A stretch of DNA of 64,000 nt from Bacillus sp. AFS037270 (GCF_002585305.1 NZ_NUNF01000026.1:1-64000), one strand, 5' to 3'; positions 47,268-55,916 are shown, counted from the first letter of the stretch. Notes: generated by a model from the sequence alone, not told the origin. Translations and numbers: made by a program.

Positions 47268-49008
47268 ATGGAGCTATTACTTCTGACGCTCCCGTCGTTG
47301 GTTTACCTTCATCGACTGGTGTTGAACTAGTATCCGTCTGCTGTGAACTAGTATCAACTGATGCTGAGCCGGAATCAGTCGTTGTTGTACCAGAACCAGA
47401 AGTTGTTGTACCAGAACTGGACGATGGTGTATCACCAGTATCTGTTTGTGAATTGGTACTTGCCGTCGGTTCAATCGCTGTTGAAGAATCTGGTGTACTT
47501 GATTCTGCTGTTCCAGTCGTTGTACTAGATGGAGTTGCTGCTACAGGATCGGATAATGGGACAGACTTTGGTCCATGGGCAGCACTTAGTATTCGGTCTT
47601 GATTTAAACCACCTGTTCCGTGACACACTGAGCAGGCTGCTGTCTGACTAGGATGATTCTCTGGACTAGGTAACTTCGCTGTTACACCGTATAAAGAGGT
47701 AGAACCATTATGGCATTTCATACAAAATTGTTTTTCTGTATTTACATCCCAATCTTTTATATCACCCGTGAATGTAAATCCACCTGTTGGATTGTCGTGA
47801 CCAAATGTACTTTTCAAGAGAAATGAATTATTCGAACCATGTGTCTCATGACATTCAGCACAAGGCAAGAAACCTTGTAATTTACTGCCGTCTTGTGCTG
47901 TAATCGAATGCTGTGTTGTTACCCCATCAGTATAGTATTTTTTTATATCGGTATGACAAGAGAGACATAACGAATAATCATCCATGCTGCCGCTTGCAGT
48001 TAATGATTTTTTATACTGGAGGAACTCATAATAACCGTTCAAAAAGGTTTTCGTGTCAAAGATACTCTTAGTTGTACTAGATAACGTATCCAGCACAGTA
48101 TATTCTTCATGACAATTTATACAAGAGGTTTCTATACTATCTACTTTCAAAGTAGTTAATCCTCTTTTATTAAGGTCTTCTGTTTTGTGATTATATACAT
48201 AATGGTCTTTCAATAGATTAGGATTATCTTTACTCCAATCCAGGTGTGGGTTATGACAAGTGGTACAGGAAGCTTGTTGGGTTTTGTCCACTCCAGCCGT
48301 ATGGTGATTTTTACTATCACGATTATCAATTGCCGGTGCATTGATGGTTCCATCGTGACATGCCATACAATAGTTCTGCGTGGCATCGTCACTTGGTTTT
48401 ACTTCAAGGGTATCTGTTGACCCTTTATGGGTACTGTGACAAGTCGAACACATATTAGTATTTAAGGTGTAATGACCGTGCGGATTGGAACTTGTTTGAT
48501 GAGAATCATCGTCAAAATCCTCCCATTCAGTATTTGTCCTCGTGGTAAATTTGAATGATTTTTTATTTATTTTATTTATTGCTGGGTCACCTATTGAGCT
48601 AGGATCAATGCTTGCAATAAAGGATTGGTTTAGCTTAAAGTCATCATCTGGGTCAAAGGTGATACTATAAGCAAACATACCCGGAATTTCAAGGTTATTT
48701 AATGTTGTTGTCCCTGTAATTTCTGTATTACCCTGCATCACTTTAATAGCTTTATCCTTATCTATTTGGAGAATAGGATTTTGATCCACAATAGTAAATT
48801 TTATCTTAGCATTTTTAGGGATATTGGTTAAATCCTCGCCATATTGTACCGTATTATCTGGGAATACAATCCCTGTTTCAGATATATCATCTGCAAAGAC
48901 CACATTACTCAGAGAGATGAATGCGCAGCCTATCAATAAAAATAATAAAATCAATAAACCATTAGCAGATACCTTTTTATACCTTGTGATAGGATTCATT
49001 CGTTTCAT
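47266..49008 (-). CDS. Exported octahaem c-type cytochrome
   Basis: Protein of 580 aa with a Sec signal peptide (hydrophobic about 14-36, cleavage near VFA/DD). An Ig-like domain (about 40-155) comes first. Then there are eight CXXCH haem sites between about 185 and 480: CSTCH, CMACH, CTTCH, CINCH, CLSCH, CAECH, CMKCH, CSVCH. Extra His residues suit bis-His ligation. The last 90 residues are a Ser/Thr/Gly/Asp-rich tail that could span or stick to the wall; no LPXTG motif is present. A strong terminator (49176-49215) separates it from the hexahaem gene upstream, so it probably has its own promoter. Its partner or acceptor is unknown. Confidence 0.9.
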   Translation of the reverse strand: MKRMNPITRYKKVSANGLLILLFLLIGCAFISLSNVVFADDISETGIVFPDNTVQYGEDLTNIPKNAKIKFTIVDQNPILQIDKDKAIKVMQGNTEITGTTTLNNLEIPGMFAYSITFDPDDDFKLNQSFIASIDPSSIGDPAINKINKKSFKFTTRTNTEWEDFDDDSHQTSSNPHGHYTLNTNMCSTCHSTHKGSTDTLEVKPSDDATQNYCMACHDGTINAPAIDNRDSKNHHTAGVDKTQQASCTTCHNPHLDWSKDNPNLLKDHYVYNHKTEDLNKRGLTTLKVDSIETSCINCHEEYTVLDTLSSTTKSIFDTKTFLNGYYEFLQYKKSLTASGSMDDYSLCLSCHTDIKKYYTDGVTTQHSITAQDGSKLQGFLPCAECHETHGSNNSFLLKSTFGHDNPTGGFTFTGDIKDWDVNTEKQFCMKCHNGSTSLYGVTAKLPSPENHPSQTAACSVCHGTGGLNQDRILSAAHGPKSVPLSDPVAATPSSTTTGTAESSTPDSSTAIEPTASTNSQTDTGDTPSSSSGTTTSGSGTTTTDSGSASVDTSSQQTDTSSTPVDEGKPTTGASEVIAP

Positions 49009-49175
49009 CTCTTTTTCTGTTAATTTAGTTATGTTGGATATGTTACTTCAATTATCAATAATGTTTATAAGTCAATTATAGCAATGATGACGCGGCTATT
49101 TGGGGCGGAAATAGAGCAATTTTTTGACAAATTTCCGACAAGAGAGGATAATAGAAGGATTATGGTAAAATCCAT

Positions 49176-49215
49176 AAAAACAAGGTAACAATATTACTAT
49201 TGCTACCTTGTTTTT
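49176..49215 (-). terminator. Terminator of the main cytochrome operon
   Basis: AAAAACAAGGTA-G-CAATA / ATATTG-T-TACCTTGTTTTT, very long stem with a three-base loop and T run, between the hexahaem gene and the octahaem gene. The rest of 49009-49272 holds no gene. Confidence 0.9.
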
Positions 49216-49272
49216 GGGGTATATCACTTTTCTTTCGGTCATCAAATATTGGCAGATATTTGGTGACTTTTT

Positions 49273-51069
49273 TTAGTAGTTAGTTCCTCTTGCTGCACCA
49301 GGTTGACCAGAAACAGGTCTTTCCTTGTTGTTAGGGTTACCTAAGAATTGTTCACCTTGACCATGACATGCATAACATACTGACATACCAGTATAACGTT
49401 TTAATGCAGATGATGGGTTAGGATCTTTTAAGTAATCAAGTGCAGTAGTAGGAGTCATTCCTGCTGCTACTTTTTCAAAGTAGTTTTGATCATTTGCATC
49501 ACTCATTAATTGAGCTTCTGAACCGTGCGCGAAGTGACAGCGTACACAAGTTAAATTGTCTGCTCCTGTTTTATGACGGTGAGCTGTTGTATAAACTCCA
49601 GTGTCATTCGTACGTGTTGTAGATAGATAGTCTGTGTGACAAGCAGAGCAATATTTGCTCATTTGTAGACCACTGTCTACAACATAGTTTGCATTTGCAG
49701 TATCAAATAAAGAAGCGATGTCATCTGTCGTTTCAACATCAACACCGATGGCGATTTGAGCAGTTGAAACGGTATCTACTGCTGCACCAGATGCAAAACC
49801 ATCTTTCCAAACAACGGTTAATGTGTTTGTAATGTCAGATCCAGCTGCATCTTTAAAGAATGTATCCGCATTACTAAATGGAGCACCCACGTGGCCTTTA
49901 TCTCTTAACCAAAGAGAATAGTCAGCAACATATTTACTTCCATCCCATCTGTAAGTTTGGATAACTTTGTCACCAGCAGCTAATTTAGCACGAGAATATA
50001 AGTAGCCGTATTTAGTTTTATCAGTAGAGATATCACTGGCAGCAAGAGTTTTCTTTACTAAGATGTAAGGTGTGCTGAATTCAGTTGGAACTGTTGCATT
50101 AATGGTTAGGTTTTTGAACAATTTACCATTTTGAGTATCTTTAGTTGCTGTAGAATAAGCTACTTGTGCCCAGCCCATTGGGTCTAAGTTCAAGTTATTC
50201 TCACTTGAAGTACCAGAACCGTGAGCAGCGTGGCAGCTTGCACAATCAAATTCTGCCCCCCAAGTACTTGCACCTACAGATCCTTTTGTTGTATCAGGAT
50301 TGCTGTTTCCACCTGGTGCAGCACTTACTTGTAAAGAGCCGTCTGCATCATGAAGGGAACCATTGTGTCCTGCAGTTTGAACGTTGAATGTTCCTGAAAT
50401 ACTCTTAGCGTTTTCTTCTGAAACTGGAGCAAATGAGTTATATGCACCTGTTGTACCGTCATGACATGCAGAACATGTGCTGTAAGTACCGTCCTTGAAT
50501 AATAAGTATTCGCCGTCAGCAGCTGTGTGTGTTTGGTGACAGCTTGCACAAGAGTTAGTGTTGTTAGTATAGAAACCGTGAACTTTTTGACCAGTTCTTT
50601 GTTTTCTAGTATTGTTGTAACCAGTTTGGTTAGCGTTTTGAAGTCCAGATCCGTCTACGTCTACATGAGTATCCGGAACTTGATACATTCCTGTATTGTG
50701 TGAATCCGTTACTAACCCAGTAGATTTAGAAAGTGGAGTTGATCCCCATCTAGCATAAAGTTCTACTGTATAAACAGTTCCTGGAGTAACAACTGAGGCA
50801 GGAATAGTTACACTAGCCTTAAGAGTTGTAGCATCTACATGAATATCTTCATATTTTTTTACAACTGTATCTCCTAATTTTAGTGCCAAATCGTAACTTG
50901 AATCCTTTGTTTCTCCATTCGCCGTATTAGCATTAAATGGAACCACTAAATCTAAACCAGATTGATAAGGTTTTAATCCATATGGATCCTTCGCGAATGC
51001 AGCAGTGCTAAGGATTCCCACTAAAAAGATTGCAAGAATTAGTGAGAAACTCATTTTAATCTTACTCAT
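49273..51069 (-). CDS. Exported hexahaem c-type cytochrome, no anchor
   Basis: Protein of 598 aa with a clean signal peptide (cleavage near AFA/KD at 26). An N-terminal beta-rich domain (about 27-135) is followed by six haem sites: CASCH, CSACH, CASCH, then a 190-residue insert, then CSACH, CVRCH, CYACH. The segments CASCHQTH, CASCHAAHGSG and CVRCHFAHGSE are of the doubled-CXXCH type. More than ten extra His could serve as distal ligands. It lacks any C-terminal membrane segment, SLH or sorting signal, so it should be released or polymerise outside. It is last gene of the operon after the NHL gene, behind a 108-base leader with a STAB-SD-like site. GGGAGG precedes ATG. Confidence 0.92.
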   Translation of the reverse strand: MSKIKMSFSLILAIFLVGILSTAAFAKDPYGLKPYQSGLDLVVPFNANTANGETKDSSYDLALKLGDTVVKKYEDIHVDATTLKASVTIPASVVTPGTVYTVELYARWGSTPLSKSTGLVTDSHNTGMYQVPDTHVDVDGSGLQNANQTGYNNTRKQRTGQKVHGFYTNNTNSCASCHQTHTAADGEYLLFKDGTYSTCSACHDGTTGAYNSFAPVSEENAKSISGTFNVQTAGHNGSLHDADGSLQVSAAPGGNSNPDTTKGSVGASTWGAEFDCASCHAAHGSGTSSENNLNLDPMGWAQVAYSTATKDTQNGKLFKNLTINATVPTEFSTPYILVKKTLAASDISTDKTKYGYLYSRAKLAAGDKVIQTYRWDGSKYVADYSLWLRDKGHVGAPFSNADTFFKDAAGSDITNTLTVVWKDGFASGAAVDTVSTAQIAIGVDVETTDDIASLFDTANANYVVDSGLQMSKYCSACHTDYLSTTRTNDTGVYTTAHRHKTGADNLTCVRCHFAHGSEAQLMSDANDQNYFEKVAAGMTPTTALDYLKDPNPSSALKRYTGMSVCYACHGQGEQFLGNPNNKERPVSGQPGAARGTNY

Positions 51070-51151
51070 CCCAAAAAACCTCCCATTTTTAAATCTCTTT
51101 TTTTCTCTCTCTATTTTTTTATAAAAATCTCTGGATTGTTCTTCTAGGGCA

Positions 51152-51161
51152 TCACCTCCTT
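51152..51161 (-). promoter_or_regulatory. Perfect Shine-Dalgarno without a gene (STAB-SD-like mRNA stabiliser)
   Basis: AAGGAGGTGA, a ten-base match to the 16S 3' end, 82 bases ahead of the hexahaem start. The only frame behind it is ATG CCC TAG. Bacillus cry3A carries such an idle Shine-Dalgarno (STAB-SD) that protects the processed mRNA 5' end. Here it would raise hexahaem cytochrome output over its operon partners. Confidence 0.5.
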
Positions 51162-51177
51162 AAATGTTAACTAAATA

Positions 51178-52155
51178 TTAATAGTAAAGGCCGACCCTTT
51201 GGTTAACCGTATCGGTTACAAAAACTTCACCTTTATCGTCTACAAATAATCCGTTTGGCAGATAGAATTGTTCTTTATCTGCTCCCATTGCGCCAAACTG
51301 ATAAACTTGTTTCCCATTCTTATCGAACCCATAAACATTGTGAGTCATGTTATCCACCATTAGCAGTGTCCCATCACCCAGAACACCAACGCCACGTGGA
51401 TTTACAAATTTAGACTCACCCTTACCATCTGTAGAGCCATTAATAATCCTAGTGAATTTACCATCTTTATTAAAAATAACCAGACGTTGATTTCCAGTGT
51501 CAGCCACAATAATATCTTGGTTATCATCAATGGTTACAGCATTTGGTGCATTTAAAGGATCATCTTTGCTAGAAGCTGTTGTAAGTTCAAGCAATTTTTT
51601 TCCTTCTAGGCTATAAACCATAACTTTATTTTGTTGAATATCGGTTATATATAACTTTTTGTTATAAATTCTCAGCCCGCCAGGAGACTTAGTGAACTCT
51701 GTACTTTTATTTTCATCAGTGAAGTATTTAATGAATTTACCTTTTGCTGTAAAAATAGAGATTTTACCATTGTAAAGGTCAGCTACGTAAACATTTCCGT
51801 CCTTATCCCCGGTAATGCCATATGGGAATTGGAATTCTCCTTCTCCAGTCCCTTGTTTACCAAATTTAAAGACAGGTGTTCCAGATGTATCAAACACTTG
51901 AATCTGCTTGTGATTGGTATCGGACACATAAACAAATTCACCGATTTTTGTAACGTCCATTGGTTTGCTAAGCGGTGTTTCCATGTCTCCCTGTAAATAG
52001 TAATTTAATGTTGGAGGCCCGCCCTTAACAGTACTTGCCACCTTAACAGCGTCATCCTGAAGATTGAAAAAGTAGATGACAGCAAATAACACAGCAGTAA
52101 GACCAACGATGGTGCCCATCCATATATACATGGTTTTCTTCTTCAAGGAATCCAT
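51178..52155 (-). CDS. Membrane-anchored NHL-repeat beta-propeller protein
   Basis: Protein of 325 aa. An N-terminal anchor helix (about 10-31) leads into a six-bladed NHL propeller (about 60-325) on the outside. Repeated blades read FQFPYGITGDKDGNVYVADLYNG, LNAPNAVTIDDNQDIIVADTGN, FVNPRGVGVLGDG and FYLPNGLFVDDKGEVFVTDTVN. No haem motif is present. Propellers of this type accompany extracellular multihaem cytochrome genes in other bacteria and may help fold, assemble or dock them. It starts nine bases after the TPR gene in the cytochrome operon. Confidence 0.87.
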   Translation of the reverse strand: MDSLKKKTMYIWMGTIVGLTAVLFAVIYFFNLQDDAVKVASTVKGGPPTLNYYLQGDMETPLSKPMDVTKIGEFVYVSDTNHKQIQVFDTSGTPVFKFGKQGTGEGEFQFPYGITGDKDGNVYVADLYNGKISIFTAKGKFIKYFTDENKSTEFTKSPGGLRIYNKKLYITDIQQNKVMVYSLEGKKLLELTTASSKDDPLNAPNAVTIDDNQDIIVADTGNQRLVIFNKDGKFTRIINGSTDGKGESKFVNPRGVGVLGDGTLLMVDNMTHNVYGFDKNGKQVYQFGAMGADKEQFYLPNGLFVDDKGEVFVTDTVNQRVGLYY

Positions 52156-52164
52156 CTCCTGTTC

Positions 52165-52854
52165 TTATTTGTTTTTCGAATTTAATTTGTCCAAGGCCTG
52201 CAATGCAGGTTTATAGGTTGGATCAAAGGAAAGTGACTCCTTGAACAGCTGCTCTGCTTCTTTTTTCTTTCCTTGAGCTACTGCTACTAATCCAGCTTCA
52301 TAAATAACATCGGTATTACCATTTTTTAATCGGTACGCTTCCTGTAATGCTTCTGTTGCTTTATCATACATTTTTAATTTTCTATAGCTCCGGCCTTTTA
52401 ACAATTGTCCTTTATAGTCCCTTGGTGAGATCTTCACTGCTTTAATAGCCATTTGCAGTGCATCATCATAACGTTTTTCTTTGTCATAGACGATGCTCAT
52501 ATTGAGATAAGCATCATAATAGTTTTTATCTAAGCTTTTCGCAGTTGTGTATTCTTTAATTGCCGCACTATCATCACCTTTTAAGAAATAGGTGTAGCCA
52601 AGCTGTACTCTTAGTTTTGGATCATTCGGTTTTTCATTTACTTGTTCTTTGTAATAAGTTAATTGTTTATCAAGCTGGTCAGCTTGTTTGTTCCAAAGGT
52701 ATTTATCGCTAATATAGTAACCAGCAGATAAGCAGATAGCTAAGGTGACCGCTAGGATAATCAACGATTGCCACCAAGTAAATTTATCCTTCTTCATTTT
52801 TTTTACTTTTTCTCTTGAAGGTTCTTGGGCATTAGGTTGAACGACACTTTCCAT
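52165..52854 (-). CDS. Membrane-anchored TPR protein
   Basis: Protein of 229 aa with one N-terminal membrane helix (about 29-48) and four or five TPR units (about 70-225), e.g. AIKEYTTAKSLDKNYYDAYLNMS and ATEALQEAYRLKNGNTDVIYEAG. TPR proteins with this layout resemble the apocytochrome-holding part of CcmH/NrfG, so a role in handling the apocytochromes of this locus is plausible, not shown. GGAGGG precedes the ATG. It lies 30 bases after the dodecahaem gene and nine bases ahead of the NHL gene. Confidence 0.85.
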   Translation of the reverse strand: MESVVQPNAQEPSREKVKKMKKDKFTWWQSLIILAVTLAICLSAGYYISDKYLWNKQADQLDKQLTYYKEQVNEKPNDPKLRVQLGYTYFLKGDDSAAIKEYTTAKSLDKNYYDAYLNMSIVYDKEKRYDDALQMAIKAVKISPRDYKGQLLKGRSYRKLKMYDKATEALQEAYRLKNGNTDVIYEAGLVAVAQGKKKEAEQLFKESLSFDPTYKPALQALDKLNSKNK

Positions 52855-52884
52855 GTTAGCCCTCCTAATCTAGTAAAATTGCAA

Positions 52885-54045
52885 TTATTGTTTATGACAT
52901 GCTGTACACTTTGGTTTGTAGTGACAGGTATAACACATGTCTACTGGCTTTTGCGTAGCTGATAACGGAATTGGATGCCCTTGTTTATAATTCTTTTCGG
53001 CATGACTGGCAGGATGACAGCTGCTGCATGTAACATTGCTAGTTTGATTGAATCCTGTTTTTTGATAATCATGACACGTTAAACATTTTTGCTTGTTCGT
53101 TTCCGCCAATGGACCGTGTAAATTTACAAATCCTTTGACATGGCTTGCTGGTCTTGTATTATGGCAATCCTTACAGAATGTATTTTCTCTTGCATATTCC
53201 TCTGCTGAAATCGACTTAGTAGTAATCGATCCTGTAGATAAAAATTGTTGAGTTGGCGATACACTCTGCAGACCTTGTATCACTTCATCCGACATATATT
53301 GATGACAGCTATTACATTTTTCTATGTCTTTCTTGGCTGCTTTTCCATGTTCTCCTGCTTTAAATGATGCTTGTTTATGAGATTTAGGATACATTTCGCT
53401 CGAATGGCATGTCTTACATTCAGTTGATACTTCCCTTGCTTCATGGCACTCTATACAAGTTTCCATTTTTGGACTTGTAAACTTTATATCACTCATCATC
53501 GATTTTCCAAGTGACGTATCCCATTTATCATAATCTGATTTAAACGTTACATTTCGTTCGGAAATTTTCCCGTGTGCTACACCGCTGTGACACTGTGTAC
53601 ATTTAATATCTTTTGCAAGGTGTTTATCATGTGGAATGATTAAATCGCCTGTTGATGTTACTTGACGTTTGCTCATATCATGACACTGTTCACATGCAGA
53701 ATTAGGTATCTCTTTAGGCATTTGTATTGGTGCTGTATAGGCATTTGTTTCTTTTTCAAAAATCTTTGTTATGCCTTCTTCCTTATCTTTTGCTATATTT
53801 TTGGCCCCCGGCTGTACGTGACAGCTAACACATTCAACCTCACTATGCGAAGAAGCTTTCCAGGTATAGTATTCAGGCTTCATCTCATGACAGGATGAAC
53901 AAAAGGATGAACTCGAAGATGCTTCTAGCCCAAATGCACCTAAGGCGAAAAACAGGGCTAGAAACAACACAATAAGAGTCATTATTTTTATTAACTTGTA
54001 GCGATTACGCGGAGGGGCCGATCGCGTTTCTTTTTCCTCTTCCAT
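52885..54045 (-). CDS. NapC/NirT-type membrane cytochrome with twelve haem sites
   Basis: Protein of 386 aa. A membrane helix (about 20-42) is followed by FCSSCHEMKPEY and ECVSCHVQPG, the opening of NapC/NirT/NrfH menaquinol dehydrogenases. In total twelve CXXCH sites are seen: CSSCH, CVSCH, CEQCH, CTQCH, CIECH, CKTCH, CNSCH, CKDCH, CLTCH, CSSCH, CYTCH, CTACH. NapC proteins normally carry four, so an eight-haem extension follows the quinol-oxidising part. It is a paralogue of the decahaem gene 28 bases upstream: TSTGDLIIPHDKH and NTRPASH match its VTASGDLKVNHKGH and TDRPASH. Likely task: take electrons from menaquinol and carry them outward. Confidence 0.92.
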   Translation of the reverse strand: MEEEKETRSAPPRNRYKLIKIMTLIVLFLALFFALGAFGLEASSSSSFCSSCHEMKPEYYTWKASSHSEVECVSCHVQPGAKNIAKDKEEGITKIFEKETNAYTAPIQMPKEIPNSACEQCHDMSKRQVTSTGDLIIPHDKHLAKDIKCTQCHSGVAHGKISERNVTFKSDYDKWDTSLGKSMMSDIKFTSPKMETCIECHEAREVSTECKTCHSSEMYPKSHKQASFKAGEHGKAAKKDIEKCNSCHQYMSDEVIQGLQSVSPTQQFLSTGSITTKSISAEEYARENTFCKDCHNTRPASHVKGFVNLHGPLAETNKQKCLTCHDYQKTGFNQTSNVTCSSCHPASHAEKNYKQGHPIPLSATQKPVDMCYTCHYKPKCTACHKQ

Positions 54046-54073
54046 AAAAGCGTCCCTCCAGATTGAGATTTAA

Positions 54074-55471
54074 CTAGTTTTTCACAGCGGATTTAAAGCC
54101 AGTTCTATGACAGTATTGGCAATAAACATCTGTTGGTGCTTTTGGAGTCGTTGAACCTTCAACTGGTTTTTGATTATCATGGCAGACAAAGCATCCGGCT
54201 TTTTGATCAGCGGTTTTTGCTTTAGCAGAGTGGGCCGTTAACCATTGATCACTATTTCCATGACTAGCAGGACGATCCGTGTGACACGCACTGCAGAATT
54301 TGTTTGTTCTTGCCTGTTCTTTTGCAAGATTTGCGTTTGGTGTGTACTTTACTTTTTGATTTCCCATCTTAAGAAGTGAAATAATGTCCTCTTTTGGAAT
54401 TTCTCTAACCCATTTTGAATCCTGATGACAATTCATACATGTATCTAGCTTTTGTACAGCCGTAGTTCCGTGACTATTATTCCAATCTAGATTTTTATGA
54501 GTTTTTGGAACTTCTGTCTGCTTGTGGCAGGTTGTACATTCCATTGAAAGCTTAACATCTTTCTTTTCCTTACCAATTGCTTGCAAAATAATAGATTGTG
54601 TTTTTTCATCATGGGCGGTTGCAACAGTTTCAGATGTTGTACTCTCGTTTGTAGTTTCTGTCTTTACAGCAGCTTTTTCTTCACTTGCAGAAGCAGTTTT
54701 CGTTTCCTCCAGTGTTTTCGCTGCTTCCTCCGGATTAGGCGGAACGCTGTAAGCTGGATCTTTCCATGGCTTTTCGCCATTATTTACTTTGTCATGACAG
54801 TCAATACATGTTCCCATATTAGGTCTCAAATATTTTTCTTCCATTAATTTTTCAGCGCTTTCCTTTGTCCATTCACCGCGAACTTCTTCTGTATTGATAC
54901 CGCGCGTGGCCATTTTCGCGTGAACGACACCTGCGTGACAAGTAACACATGGAATGCCTTCTTCGATATGTCCTTTATGGTTCACCTTTAAGTCACCTGA
55001 CGCTGTAACAAGGCGGTTTTTAGAGTGACATTGTAAGCAGTTTTGGTTTGACACTGCTTCTTCTTCTGTTTGAACAATCTGTTCTGGTACTCCTGTAACG
55101 TGGTAGTAAACTTCTTTCAATGACTTCATTTTGTGTGTCAGCATATTAACCGTACCCGGTTTAATGTGACACTGGACACATGAAATTTGATTGTGGGCGC
55201 TAGCTGTATAAGAAGAATACTCTGGCTGCATTTCATGACAGCTTGAACAAAATGACGGTGAATTGGTAAAGGAAAGCACCCCATATCCTCCGCCAAAAAT
55301 AACAATACAACCAACTAATGAAACGAATAATAACTTCCATCTATTAACTGGGTTCTTCCAGTCAATGGCTCTGAACTTTTGCCAGAGTTTACGTATTGGG
55401 CCCGTCTTTTTTCTTTTTTCTCTAGATTCGGGATCTGTTTCTCTATTTTTCTTTTTCCCCCAAATGGCCAC
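54074..55471 (-). CDS. NapC/NirT-type membrane cytochrome with ten haem sites
   Basis: Protein of 465 aa and first gene of the cytochrome operon. A long basic N-terminus faces the cytoplasm; a helix at about 46-68 anchors it. FCSSCHEMQPEY and SCVQCHIKPG are the NapC-type quinol-site haems; CLQCH, CVTCH, CIDCH, CTTCH, CMNCH, CSACH, CFVCH and CQYCH follow. A charged low-complexity linker (about 225-285, rich in Glu, Thr, Ala, Ser) separates haems 5 and 6 and may reach through the wall. It shares architecture and motifs with the dodecahaem paralogue. With that protein it could form the membrane exit for electrons. Confidence 0.92.
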   Translation of the reverse strand: MAIWGKKKNRETDPESREKRKKTGPIRKLWQKFRAIDWKNPVNRWKLLFVSLVGCIVIFGGGYGVLSFTNSPSFCSSCHEMQPEYSSYTASAHNQISCVQCHIKPGTVNMLTHKMKSLKEVYYHVTGVPEQIVQTEEEAVSNQNCLQCHSKNRLVTASGDLKVNHKGHIEEGIPCVTCHAGVVHAKMATRGINTEEVRGEWTKESAEKLMEEKYLRPNMGTCIDCHDKVNNGEKPWKDPAYSVPPNPEEAAKTLEETKTASASEEKAAVKTETTNESTTSETVATAHDEKTQSIILQAIGKEKKDVKLSMECTTCHKQTEVPKTHKNLDWNNSHGTTAVQKLDTCMNCHQDSKWVREIPKEDIISLLKMGNQKVKYTPNANLAKEQARTNKFCSACHTDRPASHGNSDQWLTAHSAKAKTADQKAGCFVCHDNQKPVEGSTTPKAPTDVYCQYCHRTGFKSAVKN

Positions 55472-55475
55472 TTAA

Positions 55476-55887
55476 CTCACCCTTCCCATTTCGGACTTTT
55501 TATCTATTTATTTTCCATATTAACCTCTCTAAAGGTAGTATCTAACATTGCAAGAGTATATTCCAATGTACAATTTGTGAATATTTTTTCATACTTTCAG
55601 AGGTTAAGTTTATACCTAAAAACAACATAAAAATGTTGTTATCACAAGGTTTTATTAATACTATCGTTGTGGTGTTAAACAATAAAAATAGGTATTTTTA
55701 TACATTTATAACCCTATTTATGCAAGATGCATTCAGAGCTAGGTATATTTCCTTTTCCTTTCACCTAAAAGCCATCAGTCTGTCAAAATTGACAGAAAAT
55801 CGAATCATTAGCACCGCTTTATTAGTAGTTCAATGACAGATAATATATAATAGTAGAATCACCATTTTTACACTGTTTTTAACATTG
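55476..55887. other. Divergent control region between the cytochrome operon and secA
   Basis: No gene is seen in this A/T-rich stretch. For the cytochrome operon a weak minus-strand TTCACA...TATACT pair lies around 55550-55577. An 8-2-8 inverted repeat is at 55779-55796. The secA promoter is at the right edge. Confidence 0.4.
55779..55796. promoter_or_regulatory. Inverted repeat, candidate operator
   Basis: TCTGTCAA-AA-TTGACAGA, perfect eight-base arms, between two divergent units. The right arm recurs as ATGACAGA at 55834-55841. The overlapping AATTGACAGAAAATC (55787-55801) matches the CodY box at 12 of 15 places. No regulator is assigned. Confidence 0.45.
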
Positions 55888-55916
55888 TTGTCACTGTAAT
55901 GAGTAAATGGTAAGAT
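55888..55916 (+). promoter_or_regulatory. Sigma-A promoter of secA
   Basis: TTGTCA, exactly 17 bases, TAAGAT, 77 bases before the secA start. Confidence 0.5.

Noticed and set aside
55560..55590. FNR or Rex site before the cytochrome operon (TTGTGAATATTTTTTCATA)
   Set aside because: Only the left half fits. The right half has mismatches and the spacing does not match FNR (TGTGA-N6-TCACA) or Rex.
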